Assembly (NCBI RefSeq): GCF_002878395.1
Contig: NC_061120.1
Span: 96,770,711 to 96,834,710, forward strand
DNA length: 64,000 nucleotides
Direction: 5' to 3'
Source of the DNA: Capsicum annuum
Taxonomy: Eukaryota; Streptophyta; Magnoliopsida; Solanales; Solanaceae
Shown piece by piece: positions 11,661 through 23,491 of this stretch; the first letter of the stretch is position 1, and every line of letters starts with the position of its first letter. Below the pieces are notes generated by a model, which saw only the letters and a program-made list of their open reading frames with translations, had not been told where the DNA came from and ran no database searches. The position numbers were made by a program, and so were the translations under genes.

Positions 11661-12390
11661 ACCCTCATCTCTTACAATTTAAATAGGAGTAGCTCTAATC
11701 ACCTGGTAGGGGAAGTCCTTCGCCAGATGGCTTATCTCATCATATATAAAGCAACTTCTATGACCCAAATTAATAAGACAAGGTATCACTAAGCCCGAGA
11801 AAACACCTTGAACTGCTAAACTAGAGAATCCACTACCTAAACCCTGCTAAGCTGCCTGTACTGGTGTACTATAATACCTATGAGAACCTCTGTAATCTCT
11901 ACCTCAAGAAGTGTGACCTCTGAACTCACTAAAGTGGTGCACCTTCTTAGCACCTCCCTATGATGATCAAAGAATACCCCAAGTTATCTTAGCATAATCT
12001 ACTATACTCTAAAAAATGCTCCAAATCCAACCATTTAAGATGAAGCTAACTAAAAGAAAACATCCAACCCCTTTATGAACTTCTAAATTTTCTCAGAATT
12101 AGGGGTCATACTAGAATAAAAATATCTAAATAAGTCACGAAAGCTTGCCTTACACTTTGAAACAGTCATAGAGCCCTATTTTAGGTGATCAAACTCATCT
12201 CTCATTCGATCTTTTAAACTATAAGGCACATATATCTCTAAAAAAGCATTAAAAAACTAATCCTAATTCATCTCAGGAGAATTGAGAGATTTGCAGCTAA
12301 CAAGAGACCTCCACCAATCTCTGACAATATCTCTCTACAAATAAGTAGTATAAGCAACATACCAGTACTTGTATCCATATAAGGATGAGA
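11661..12390 (-). pseudogene. Gag with broken zinc knuckle (element H)
   Basis: Minus-strand gag relic. Near 12390-12000 the retrotransposon gag domain can be followed in shifting frames (EILSEIGG or RDWWRSLLAA, YVPYSLKDRMRDEFDHLK, GSMTVS). Near 11712-11757 the CCHC knuckle reads CFIYDEISHLAKDF, so C has become Y and F at two positions. The gag stops abruptly at about 12390 against gag of element E on the opposite strand, so H lacks its 5' LTR and leader here. Confidence 0.72.
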
Positions 12391-12429
12391 AAGAAGATCT
12401 AGTGTATGTTAAGCTGGCAGAGATTGGTT

Positions 12430-13217
12430 CCATTATTCCTCTTTTATACCCCCAGGCATTAAGTTTAATATATCAAGTGCTATGATCCAAATCTTATACA
12501 TGAATGTGAGTTTGCGGGGTTGCCTACTGATGATGCAAACACGCATCTAGCTAATTTTACTGGAATTTTCACTTCATATACATATCTAAGGGTAAATCAG
12601 GAGGTGCTTAGATTGAGGTTAAAGAAGTATATTTATGATTAAGGAAACTTCCAATAGGATATATCACTACATGGAATAAGTTATGCAAATAATTTTTGAA
12701 CTAGTATCTATAATTTCAAATAGTTGTAGTCTGAGTCCATGTATGAGGATTGGTTCATGTTTAATAAAAAGTTGAGTATGGTGCCCAACCATTGGATTTC
12801 AGGGATGAACTCATTGGAGTTATTCTATAGAGCCCTGATCATTAGTTCCAGAGCTATGGTAGATACTATATCTAGAGGAGCTTTTATGAGATTACTCTAA
12901 GATGTAGCTTTATATATTCTCGACCAGATCTCTCTTACTAATTGAGGGTGGAAAAGTTTGAAGGAAGAGAGAGGTTTTGGCTCTTACGCCATTGGAGCTG
13001 CTGGTGACCAGAAAGTAGCTGAATATTCTGTAGCACAAGAGATTGCACTATTGAGGACTAATCTTGGGTTGTTGGAAAAGTAGTTTCTGACCATGAATTC
13101 TGAGAAAGTTCAGATAGTAGAAGCATAAGGTGCAACTTTTAGAGCTTATGAGTGCAACTTCTAGGTATTCAAATCAATAGTTGGAATGTTTTTGATCCTA
13201 AGGACAAGGAAACCAAA
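12430..13217 (+). pseudogene. Gag of Tat/Athila-like host element E, part 1
   Basis: Plus-strand gag relic. Readable pieces include SSAMIQILYMN, ESMYEDWFMFNKKLSMVP, LELFYRALI and GAFMRLL, in the order of the plant gag domain, with many stops. It ends inside a charged segment (DPKDKE-like) where solo LTR F inserted at 13218. The start is missing: the E sequence appears from the junction with H. Gag would form virus-like particles. There is no 5' LTR of E in the window. Confidence 0.7.
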
Positions 13218-13540
13218 TGTAATACCCCGATCATTCCTTAAGCGTAAATCTATCTTTTTAAATGGATATGTATGAATTCCAAAGTGATTGATGTTTAAAC
13301 CATGTTGTATTTCTCTAATTTCTAATTTTTTTTCATGTAGAGCATTGAATAATATTTCCATTGATACCAATTTTATCAAAATCTGACATCGGACGAAGGA
13401 GTTATCGCTGTTTTACTAAATGGTATCAGAACGCCCAGGTTTGATGGTAGACTTGCTGGAACTTCAGGTCCCTGATGTCCCATCAAGTGTCCCATCAAGC
13501 CAAGGCAGTAACCTTTTTTTTAGGCCATTGTGTGATAGCC

Positions 13541-13705
13541 TGGTTGGTGGACCGCCAACAAGTTGACGGTACGTCAAAGGGTACCGTCACTCTGACCATC
13601 ACTCCGAGGTAGAACATTTAAAATTTGGCACTTGAGTGACGGACGACCTAGTGGACCATCAGCTCATCTGACGGACCGTCAGATCGACCGTCACAGGCCT
13701 CGATC
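13541..13705 (+). repeat. CpG-word array in LTR F (GACGGACCGTC)
   Basis: Words based on TGACGGACCGTCA recur: TTGACGGTACGTCA near 13560, GGTACCGTCAC near 13581, GTGACGGACGACC near 13636, the perfect odd palindrome TGACGGACCGTCA at 13669-13681, and CGACCGTCACAGG near 13685. They sit 60-220 bp upstream of the TATA box at about 13761. Confidence 0.8.
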
Positions 13706-13760
13706 TGCAATTTTCAACTTTTTTAAAAGGTTATTTTGGTCATTTACTCTCCTTATGGAC

Positions 13761-13777
13761 CTATATATATATATATA
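13761..13777 (+). promoter_or_regulatory. Likely TATA box of LTR F
   Basis: CTATATATATATATAAG followed by a CT-rich stretch (13800-13830), the usual order TATA then initiator in plant LTR promoters. Promoter use is inferred. Confidence 0.55.
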
Positions 13778-15497
13778 AGTATAGAAGAAGAGATCATTTT
13801 CTCTCTTTTCTCCTTTTCTCTTTCAAGAAACATCTAGAGATTAGGGTTTCTTCTAAAACTAAAAAAAATCCTATCTTCTTCCAAATAAATTCAAGAATCC
13901 TCCATAGTGATTCAAAGTGATTCAATAATTAATTTCTCCAAGTCAAAGGAATCAAGAATCTTGGTCTCAAATTGTAAGGAAGAAGTTCCAAACAAGTTTC
14001 TACATCTCTAAAAAAAAATCAATCAAAACCCAAGGTATGTGGGGTTTGAACAAGAACACTCCTTTCATTCTTGTGCCTAAATATTTACTTTCTATTATTG
14101 ATTTACATGATATTGCAAGTGGATTTACACCCAAATCTCTCTATTAATGATTTATGAGATTTGAGTTGAATAAGTTTGACATTTATGATTATTTCACCAT
14201 CATGTTTCTTAAATTGAGAATTTATTCCATGAGTCATATATTATCATTATGTATTGATGATTTCTAAGTAATTCAAGTTTCATGAGTTGAATGTATATTG
14301 ATATGTGAAATTGAGAGAAAAGAATGAGTCTGATGATGTTTCCATGAAGTTTTTGATATTTGAAATGATTTGATAAATAAATGTACTTGATATTGAGAAA
14401 GCTTGTGTTGAGTTGATTCGAGTTAGGAATCCACAGGATGTTTATGATTTTCAGATGAGATATAGGTCTTTATAATAGAAACATGGGTTGATATTGATTG
14501 ATGTGGATTTTCTAACGCGTTCTGAGCTGAGTCTGGGAGGAGTATTTAGCACCGAGCAGGAAATTTGGTACCTCCCCAAAACTACGTGCCACCGTAGGAT
14601 TGATGCTGATAATTGAGAGCCAAAGTCCGAGTATGAGATTGTGAAGATAAGATTAAGGTTGTACTCCCTGGCAAGAGTATAACACCACTGCCAATGTGGG
14701 GTTCTCTTCTTAGGAGGGCAAAATGTTGGACTCCATGCGGCTCACATGGTGTAGTCATGTAGGTTATAAGAAACTCCCATGTCCAAAATGATTTAAGTCT
14801 CTTGAGTTACCGAGTCACTCTTAGTCATGAGTTAAAGAATTTGAGTTGAGATAAATGATTTACGATATTTATGTAGCATGTATTACTACTGATGATTTAT
14901 GAGAAAAATGTTTCAGATAATTCAAGTGAAGAGAATTATTATGGTCAGCATGCATAATTTTCTTATACATTTATGATATTATTTAAATGTTGCATCCATC
15001 CCCGCATACTCAGTACATTCCCAAGTACTGACTCCCATACTCTTTGGTATTCTATATTTCATCATGATATAGGTTCAGGTGCTCAGTCTCAGCAGCGACA
15101 GTGATCTTCAAGTACCTTCTTCTATATCTCTGTAGTTGGTGCGTCCTTATGGTTCAAGGACCTGTATCTCTCATTTTATCTTGATGATAGATGGTCATTT
15201 ATTTTTAATTCAGTATGAGTCAGTTGGGGATCTGTCCCAATGGCTCCTCAGTCTTATGTAGTAGAGGCTTTATTAGATTAGTATGCCTGTATGTACAGGA
15301 TCTCAGTATTTTGGTTGTATAGGATAATATTATTTTGTATCTAAGCATGGTCATGACATGCTTATTCCTCTTTATCTTAGCATGATTTGTGTTATAGTGA
15401 GTTATGAAAGTGATGACAGGCTTAGAGGGTTATCTTGTGGCCACGTGTGACCTTAAGCACCGTGTGATGTCTCGGGATGGGTTTTTGGTGCGTTACA

Positions 15498-15747
15498 CCA
15501 AGGTCGAAACTACTATGATGAAAAATATAGATATCATAGTAGGGATAGAGAAGGTGACTGGAGGCATAGAGATAATTACAAGGAGAAGGAAGACAAGTAC
15601 ATTTTACCTGGCAGTGGAGATATAAAATCAAGAATAGAAGAAATGCTGACCAAAATAGTGAAGATTTAAGAAAATTAGGAGAACAGCCTTAAGGTAATTA
15701 AGGCTGACATTTTAGGGTGGACCCAGAAGGTGGAGTCTTATGCCACT
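15498..15747 (+). pseudogene. Gag of element E, part 2
   Basis: The piece between insertions F and A. It holds a charged linker (YKEKEDKYI-like), GDIKSRIEEMLTKI, then a segment ending VESYAT at the A insertion. The next residues of the domain, AIKHLEY and FGKMSTMIK, appear at 26007 on the far side of A. The SIKxLExQxGxLS helix pattern is standard for Tat/Athila and similar gag-pro polyproteins, which identifies E. Confidence 0.8.
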
Positions 15748-18228
15748 TTTAGTACACCATACTTTTTCCTAGCTCAATTTAGCTCCTAAAATGTCAAGGG
15801 TTAGCTTAAAAAATGAATAACCTTTAATATAGATAGAATTTTCCAGTTCTAGACCCTCAAGTGTGTAGAAAATTTAATTAGCTTTCCAATAATACAAATT
15901 TTTAGTAAAATAGTATGGCATTTCGACAAGATCCACATTACGGTGAAGACCAAAATAGCAATTGTCAATATCCAGTAGACCTCTGCGATTGGACCACATC
16001 GTGTTGAAGTCCCATTTCCTAATTATCAAAATCTAGCAGCTCACAGTGATGGTGGCATGTCACGGTGATGGACTAAATGGAATTTTAGTGTCTTACCATG
16101 ATAGCTTCGTGTTGCGTTGATTTTTGAGTTTGCAATGGTAAATTTCCAGTGAGCCACCGCGATAGTCGCACATCGCGGTGAAATGCAAAATTGTTTTTTT
16201 TTAGTTCTCATTCAATTTTTAAAAGGGTATTTTGGTCCATTCCCAAGCCCCAAATCATGAGTAACATAAGATTAAACATATTCTTAGCCTATTATACCCA
16301 TTATTCATCTATTCTCTCTCAAAGAAAACCCTAGAGCTCAAACTTTCTCCCCAAGAAATAAAATTTCCTTCATTCTTCTTCCAAGATAACTCAATATTAA
16401 GGATTCTCAATTCAATAAGTTCAAGAATTCATCTTCAAAATCACAAATAGGAATCCAAAACCAAGTGTTCTCATTAATTTCATCAATTAAGGTATGCGGG
16501 ATTTATGAACAAGGATATTCTTTCATCCTTGTGCCTAAAACTAGTTTTTAATAATAAATTTACATGATTTTATATGAATATACATGAGTTTCAAACTAGG
16601 ATTCATACCCATTATTGTTATTTGTATGATTATGAGATTTCAAATGATTTAGAAGTTGAATTGCATGTCTATTTTTGTATTTTCATACGTATTGCAGTAA
16701 ATTTGAGATTTTGAGTTGAATTGTCAATATTTACACTATCAAGCATGAACATTATGATGTTTTAACATGAATTTGATGCATGAGTCACTATTCCCTAGTT
16801 GGATATTGATAATTCAAGTTTGATTGTGCTATAAACACCCTATGACTAGATTATCTTCAGATTTTTTTTATAAAGATTTGATATTTTGATCTCAGCTTAG
16901 ATTATGAAATCCATATTACAGTTTCAGATTACAGCTTAACTTAATAATTATACAGTTGGTTTTTGTAATAAACCATTATACTAGATTTTAAAGTAGATTT
17001 CCAATTGAATGAGCGTACAAATTAAAGGGAGTAGTATTTAGCATCAAGTTGGGTATGTTCTTATGCTCCAGAACTATGAGACAATGTTGACAATGTTGGT
17101 TAAGATTATCAAATTATTCCCATTTTTATATGAATGACAGATACAGATGTGATCACTTAGATTAGGTTATACTTTTTCACAAGAGTATGACATCTCTCCC
17201 CAATGTGAGATTTTCCCATAAGGGAACTAGACATTAGACTCCATGATAGCTCACATGGTTTATATTGGTTAGAACAACCTCCCTATAGAAAAGAGTGATC
17301 CTAATAGTATATACTTTCAGAATAGCTTTTAAAAATATTTCCCTACTAGTAAAAGCTTTACAGAATAGAATAATCTGAACAGAAAAGCTTTTAGAAAATT
17401 AAGTGTAAAAGCTCACAACTTTACTTAGATATTGCTTTATAGAAAGACATTAGCTATAGACTTCAACTTTCAAATATCTGATAGAAAAGTGAGTCATTTC
17501 TATATTTATATAGCATGATTTATAGACTGAACACTAGTACATCTTTTAGAACTAAATGTTATGGATCACTAGATTTATAAAGTATGATTTACTACTCATG
17601 ATTAGGATTCTCAGCTTTTAGATATTCCAGCTTATGTGAGTCATCTACATTTAGCATGCATTATTTTACAAATTATGATGATGTTAAGACATTTCTTTAC
17701 TTATGCATTCACCCCTATATACTCAATACATTCTCAAACTACTGATCTACATATACGTCTATGTGCAACATTGTCTCATAATGTAGGTTCAGGTGCTCAG
17801 TTCCAATAGCGTAAGTGATTTCGAGCATTTCCATCTATATTTCAACAGTTGGTGATCCTCATATTTCGGGGACTTAGTCTTTTAGTTTTTTCAGCTTATT
17901 AGTATAGATAATTTAGATAGTTTGAGTTGGCTGGGGGTTTGTCCCAGTGACTTTTTAATTATTAGTAGTAGAGGCTTGTCAGACTGCTAGATATGATTTA
18001 GATTATATATTATTGATTGTTCAGACTATTGAGTCTTGTATTTTTCAGAGATTATATTCAGATATTCTCAGTTAGCTAAGATAGATTTCCACATTTAGTA
18101 TGATTTTTATATCTGTATTCCTTTGTTATAAGATTCAGACTAAGTAGAAGGCAAACAAGGTTAGCTTAAGGCTACTCGTAGTCTTAACCACCGTGTGATA
18201 TCTCGGGACCCATTTTTGAGATGTTACA
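15748..18228 (+). repeat. 5' LTR of element A
   Basis: Aligns with 23492-26001 along its length. The start TTTAGTACACCATAC corresponds to TGTAATACCCCATAC of the 3' copy; the end is ATGTTACA. The CG-word array is at about 15940-16185 and the AGAACTATGAG-type central phrase near 17070. Confidence 0.92.
15940..16185 (+). repeat. CpG-word array in 5' LTR of A
   Basis: Four or five units related to CACCGCGAT...ATCGCGGTG. The best is a hairpin with perfect 9-bp arms: CACCGCGAT at 16155-16163 and ATCGCGGTG at 16172-16180. Others are partly decayed (CACATTACGGTG near 15945, CATGTCACGGTG near 16047). The twin array of the 3' LTR is at 23708-23963. Confidence 0.8.
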
Positions 18229-18230
18229 AA

Positions 18231-18244
18231 TTTGGTATTATAAC
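18231..18244 (+). promoter_or_regulatory. Degraded primer-binding site of A
   Basis: TTTGGTATTATAACC lies two bases after the 5' LTR. The canonical plant site complementary to initiator tRNA-Met is TGGTATCAGAGC; several positions have changed. Confidence 0.7.
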
Positions 18245-18464
18245 CTAAGGTTATAAGAGTCCTAAGTAGTTAGACAAGTCACATTATGTAGAGTCTTGAT
18301 CATAGGTGTGAAGAGCACCACATTTATGAGCAAGAGGCTATAGGACATTCTTAGAAAATCATCTCTTTCTTTCATAATCTATCATGCTTACAGTATATCT
18401 ATCCACTTTTAACTTGTGCCCTTACGTGATAGTTAAATATTCCTCTTTGTTGAGCTAAGGCTGC

Positions 18465-19765
18465 AGAAATGATAACCAGCCACCTAGCCTATTAATTCTC
18501 TAAATGAGAACGTATCCTATGCTGAGTTTTGGGCTGCCTTTTAGGTGTTGGCCCAGGCAGTGACTGTCAATGTTTAGGGAAACCATAAAGCGATAGTCCC
18601 ACTTCAGCAGAATGGTGATTTAGCAGCATCTAGAATTAGTGACTTTATGAGAATGAATCTTTAAGAGTTCTTTAGGTCAAAAGAAAGTGAGGACCTACAT
18701 CTTTATTTAGATGAGGTGAAGAAGATCACCTAAATTGTTCATATTTCTGAAGAGGAGAGTATAGAGTTATCATCCTATAGATTGAAGGATGTACCGTATG
18801 ATTGGGTGGTTATGTGGAAGAATGGTAGAGGTAAGAATGCAGCTCTTATATGTTGGCAGGTATTTTAGGATTTTTTTCTAGACAGGTTCTTTCCATGTGA
18901 AATGAGAGAAGCTAACATAGAAGAGTTTATGAACCTGAGACATGGCTCGATGACAGTGAAAGAGTACTGCCTTAAGTTCAAAGAGTTATCTAAGCATTCT
19001 CCTGATACGATGGCTAGCCCTACAACAAGTATGAGTAAGTTTATTACTAGAGTATCAGGTTTAGCAGTCAAAGAGTATAGGACTGCCATGCTTATTGGGG
19101 AAATAGATCTTGCTAGATTGATAAAATGAGAGAAGCTAAGACAGAGGATTTTGTAAACCTAAGGTAATGCTCGATGACAGTGAAGAAGTATGGCCTTAAG
19201 TTCAACTAGTTATCTAAGTATGCCCCTGATACGATGGTTGACCCTAGAGAAAGTATGAGTAAGTTTGCTACTGAAGTATTAGGTTTGGTAGTCAAGGAGT
19301 GTAGGAATGCCATGCTTATTAGGGACATGGATCTTGCTAGGTTGATGATTCATGCCCACCAAATTGAGACAAAAAAGTTAAAGGAAAGAGAGAAGGGAAA
19401 TAAGAAGGATAGAGTAGGGCAGTTTGAGTATGGCCAGACAAAGTATGGAGGGGAAATTGTTCATGGTTTCAAAATCATTCATCTATACCAGCACCATCTT
19501 CATCTACTTCTCCTGCTCCCAGAGCTAGGAAGGAGTATTAGGGTAAAACTTCTATGTTCAAATCTCAAAATAGTGTGAGTGGAAAGCCCAATTATCCTTT
19601 ATGTGCTAAGAATTGTAAGAATTATCCTGGTGAGTGTCTATTGGGACAGAAAGGTTGTTATAGTTGTGGTAATTTGGGACAAAGAATCTGAGAGTGTCCA
19701 CATGCTAAGTAGGGAAATAGGGATATTCATCCCTAGACTCAGGTTATTAGCGCACCAACTCATCT
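18465..19765 (+). pseudogene. Gag of element A
   Basis: Retrotransposon gag domain with readable pieces EFFRSKESEDLHLYLDEVKK-like near 18670, FLDRFFPCEMREA-like near 18880 and SMTVKEYCLKF near 18951. A basic linker follows (KKLKEREKGNKKD near 19370), then the zinc knuckle at 19656-19697 reading CYSCGNLGQRI*EC, in which the metal-binding H is Q and a stop (TGA for an expected CGA) interrupts it. A 224-bp tandem duplication at 18902-19349 shifts the frame. Gag would package the RNA; this copy is inactive. Confidence 0.85.
18902..19349 (+). repeat. 224-bp tandem duplication within gag of A
   Basis: Copy 1 starts at the ATG at 18902 and copy 2 at the ATG at 19126. Both encode the same segment in order: MREA, SMTVK, LSK, PDTM, MSKF, AMLI, DLARL. 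Since 224 is not a multiple of three, the second copy lies in another frame. Gag of element B has this segment only once. The copies have diverged, so the event is old. Confidence 0.9.
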
Positions 19766-19789
19766 AGGTCGCCCAGTCCCTTCTCAGGC

Positions 19790-20230
19790 CGTATCATCCA
19801 GTACCGATGGTGGTCAGCACCAGAATCGGTTTAATACTTTACCATCCTATTAGGAGCAAAGGATTCACCAAATTTTGTTATTGGTACGCTTTGTGTCTTT
19901 CATCTTGTTGTTAATGTGCTGCTAGACCTCGGGTCGAATTTCTTTTATGTGACCCCATTAGTTAAAGTGAATTTTGTAATAGGTCCTGAAAAGATCCCTG
20001 GGTCCATCTTAGTTTCTAGCCCAGTGGGTGCGTCATTTGTTGCCAAACAGATTTATAAAAAGTGTCCTATCATTGTCCTTTATAAAATTATATTAGCAGA
20101 CCTAATAGAGTTAGATATAGCTGACTTTGACCTTATTCTTGGGATGGATTGGCTTCATTCTTGTTATGCATCCATAGATTGTCAGACTCGAGTGGTGAAG
20201 TTTTAGTTTCCAGATTATCCAGTCTTTGAG
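19790..20230 (+). pseudogene. Aspartic protease of element A
   Basis: The region 19916-20206 is open: LLDLGSNFFYVTP matches the active-site strand of Ty3 proteases, but the catalytic D-S/T-G triad reads D-L-G. It continues with a flap region and ADFDLILGMDWLHSCYASID, the standard chromovirus protease end. A TAG stop follows KF at 20206. The enzyme would cleave the Gag-Pol polyprotein. Confidence 0.87.
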
Positions 20231-20245
20231 TGGGGAGGAAATTCA

Positions 20246-21240
20246 GTGTTTCCCAAAAATCATTTCATATCTTATCTTAAAGCCAGAAAGTTGATCTCAA
20301 AAGGGTGTATCTATTATCTAGTTCGATTCAAAGACGCTAAGTCTGAGGCTTCAATAGTTCAGTTAGTCAGTGTAGTCAATAAGTTTCCTGATGTTTTTCC
20401 CAAAGATTTGTGGGGGATACCTCTCAATAGGAAAATAGAATTCGGTATCAAACTTCTCCCATATACCCAGCTTATCTTTATTCCTCCTTATTGTATAGCT
20501 CAAGCCAAGCTTAGAGATTTAAAAGAGCAGCTTAAAGATCTTTTTAATAAAGGTTTCATAAGGCCCAGTGTTTCTCCGTGGAGCGCTCCCGTCTTATTCG
20601 TGCGAAAAAAAGATGGGTCTTTGTGAATATGCATTGACTATCATCAACTAAATAAAGTCACAATCAAAAATAAATATCCTCTTCCTAGAATTCATGACTT
20701 ATTCGACCAACTCCAAGGTGCAAGTTACTTCTCCAAGATAGACCTTAGATCCGGCTATCATTAGCTTAGAGTAAGGGAATGTGATATTCCAAAAATATCT
20801 TCCAGAACCGGTTATGATCCTTTCGAGTTTCTAGTTATGTCATTTGGTCTTACCAATGCCCCAGCAGCCTTCATGGACTTGATGAACCGAGTGTTAAAAT
20901 AGTATCTGGACATGTTTGTCATAGTCTTTATAAATGATATTCTTATCTATTCTCGTAGTGAGGATGATCATAAAGACCATCTTAGAATTGTGTTGCAAAC
21001 TCTTAGAGATCACCAGTTATTTGCCAAATTCAAAAAATGTGAATTTTGGCTAAGGTCAGTAGCTTTCCTTGGTTATATTATTTCCATTGAGGGAATTAGA
21101 GTTGATCCCCAAAAGATAAACATAGTAAGAAACTAGCCTAGACCTATTTTTCCACCAGACATTAGGAGTTTCTTAGGTTTATCTGGTTATTACAGACATT
21201 TTTTAAGGGTTTCTCTTCTATTGCATCCCTTATGTCTAGA
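20246..21240 (+). pseudogene. Reverse transcriptase of element A
   Basis: Long open pieces are broken by TGA, TAG and frameshifts. In order: [143 protein letters not shown] and IRSFLGLSGYYRHF. The catalytic box reads FINDI, so the first aspartate of the xxDD pair is asparagine (codon AAT near 20935). That alone would abolish polymerisation. Element B carries the same change. Confidence 0.93.
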
Positions 21241-21720
21241 TTGACTCAAAAGAAAGTTAAGTTCCAGTGGTCAGATTCCTGTGAGAAGAGTTTTTAGGAG
21301 TTGAAGACTCGACTCACTTTAGCCCAGTTTTTAGCATTACCTGATAGTACAGATAGTTCCATTGTGTATTGTGATGCCTCTAGAATTGGTCTGGGTTGCA
21401 TGTTAATGTAGAGAGGTAAAGTTATAGCCTTTGCCTCTAAACATCTTAAGCCTCACGAAAAGAACTACCAGACCCATGATCTTGAGTTAGCTATTGTTGT
21501 ATTTGCATTAAAATCTGGAGGCACTATCTTTATAGGGTATATGTTGATGTTTTTACGGACCATAAACGTTTATAATATGTGTTTACTTAGAGGGAGTTGA
21601 ATCTTTGGCTGATAAGGTGGTTAGAATTGTTGAAGGATTATGATATGAGTATGTTGTATCATCCGGACAAGGCCAATATAGTGGCAAACTCCCTTAGTAG
21701 ATTGTTCATAGGCAGTGTTG
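21241..21720 (+). pseudogene. RNase H of element A
   Basis: Recognisable by IVYCDASRIGLGCMLM (catalytic D in CDAS present), [26 protein letters not shown] and a degenerated DHK segment near 21560. Stops occur at positions of expected Q. It would degrade the RNA of the RNA-DNA hybrid. Confidence 0.85.
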
Positions 21721-21776
21721 CTCATATGGAGAATAATTAGAGGGAGTTAATTTAGGATGTTCACCGGTTAGCTAGA

Positions 21777-23260
21777 TTGGGTGTGAGGTTGGTTGATTCA
21801 GCTGAAGGGAATGTTTTGGTCCAGAGTAGTTCCGAATCTTCTCTAATTTTGGAAGTGAAAGAAAAGCACGATAAGGATTCTAGTTTGGTCAAACTGAAGG
21901 AATCAATTAAAGACCAAAAGGTCGAGGTTTTCACCCAAAGGGGATATGGTGTGTTGAGATACCAGAGTAGATTGTGTGTGACATGTGTGGATAATTTGGG
22001 CCAACGGATTATGGCAGAAGCACATGGTATGCGTTACTCCATTCATCTAGGAGCCATCAAGATGTACCACGACTTGCGGGAAATCCATTGGTAGAGTGGT
22101 ATAAAGAAAGATATAGAAGAATTTGTAGCCAAGTGTGCAACTTATCATAGGTTAAGGTAGAGCACCAAAGACCTGGTGGTACATTGCAGGAGTTTGATAT
22201 CCCCACTTTGAAGTGGGAAGAGGTGAATATGGACTTTGTGATTGGATTTCCCCTTTCGCGTCGTCAGCATGATTCGATTTAGGTTATTGTAGACAGATTG
22301 ATAAGTTAGCACATTTCTTTCCAGTTCACACATCCTACACAGCTGAAGATTATGCTAAGTTGTATATCAGAGAGTTAGTCAAATTGCATGGAGTTCCTTT
22401 ATCTATCATCTCAGATAGGGGTACTCAGTTTACCTCTTAGTTTGGAAGAGCCTTCTCGAAGGGTCTTAGTACCCAAGTTCATCTTAGTTTAGCTTTTCAT
22501 CAAAGATAGATGGTCAAGCAGAAAGGACCATTCATACTCAAGAGGATATGTTGAGGGCATGTATTATTGATTTCAAAGAAATTTGGGATGAGAATTTTCC
22601 GTTGATTGAGTTCTCCTATAATAATAGTTATCATGCTATTAGGGGCTCTTTATGGGAGAAGATGTAGATCACCAGCCGGTTGGCTCAAAGTGGGTGAGGC
22701 CTCTTTTATTGGGCCAAATATGGTGTTTGAGGCCATGGATAAAGTTCAGTTGATTCAAGAAAGATTAAAAGTAGCTCAAAGTTGTCAGAAATCTTATGCA
22801 AATATAAGAAGAAGAGATCTTGAGTTTGAGGTTGATGATCTTATTTATTTGAAAGTTTCACCCATAAAGGGGGTAAAGAGATTTGGAAAAAAGGGGAATG
22901 TTAGTCCCTGATATGTAGGCCCCTACAGGATTTTGAGTCACATGGGAAAGGTAGCGTATGAGCTTGAGCTACTTGCAGACTTGTCGTTAGTTCATCCAGT
23001 GTTCCATGTGTCCTTATTGAAGAAATGCATGGATGATTCAGCTGTTGCAGTCCCTTTAGAAAGCACAGATATTCAGAATAGACTTTCATGCAAAGAACTT
23101 CCAGTAGAGATTCTTGACCATCAAATATGTAGACTAAGGAACAAAGAAGTTTCCTTGGTCAAAGTTCTGTGGTAAAATCAGTCTGTTGAGGGTTCCACTT
23201 GCGAAGCAGAAGAAAACATGCATACCAAGTATCCTCATCTTTTCTCCACGAACTCAGATT
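21777..23260 (+). pseudogene. Integrase with chromodomain of element A
   Basis: The N-terminal zinc region at 21990-22145 has RIMAEAHGMRYSIHLGAIKMYHDLREIHW and CATYH, where the second CXXC cysteine is Y. The catalytic core has VNMDFVIGFPLSR, then DRGTQFTS near 22420, and the third block is frameshifted. The core end [13 protein letters not shown] (22630-22680) leads to an open C-terminal domain (RRRDLEFEVDDLIYLKVSP; LVHPVFHVSLLKKCMDD). A chromodomain follows at about 23100-23250: VEILDHQICRLRNKEVSLVK and NQSVEGSTCEAEENM. Chromodomains target integration to heterochromatin, matching the context. Confidence 0.92.
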
Positions 23261-23478
23261 CAGCCGAAGGTAACAATTTTCCTTGGTTCAGCTCTTTTCT
23301 AGTCTCAGATTCAGCTATATAATTTTCTTCATGTAAATTCATGCACTCACAGATTAGCTCAGTCGCTCAGTATGTTTTATATTTAGTCATACAAATTGAT
23401 TCAGTTGTGCATATCAGCATATAGCCTTAGTTCCTCAGTATTTTTAGTTTAACTAGCCACATTCGAGGACGAATGTTC

Positions 23479-23491
23479 CCAGAGGAGATAA
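23479..23491 (+). promoter_or_regulatory. Polypurine tract of A
   Basis: CCAGAGGAGATAA directly precedes the 3' LTR and follows TTCGAGGACGAATGTTC, the usual lead-in to the polypurine tract of Tekay/Del elements. It primes plus-strand DNA synthesis. Confidence 0.85.

Larger units (their letters stand above)
13218..15497 (+). mobile_element. Solo LTR F (Ty3 type)
   Basis: A 2280-bp LTR beginning TGTAATACCCCGATCATTCC and ending GGTGCGTTACA, with proper TG...CA termini. The preceding GCACCGTGTGATGTCTCGGG is shared with the LTR ends of element A, so the families are related but the 5' halves differ. Target duplication CCAAA/CCAAG (13213-13217, 15498-15502) has one transition. The E gag frame resumes at 15498. 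No internal region remains, so this is a solo LTR. Confidence 0.87.

Noticed and set aside
15404..15631. Overlapping 73- and 69-codon frames on both strands
   Set aside because: They span the end of LTR F and gag of element E; the boundary is fixed by the target duplication, so neither is a gene.
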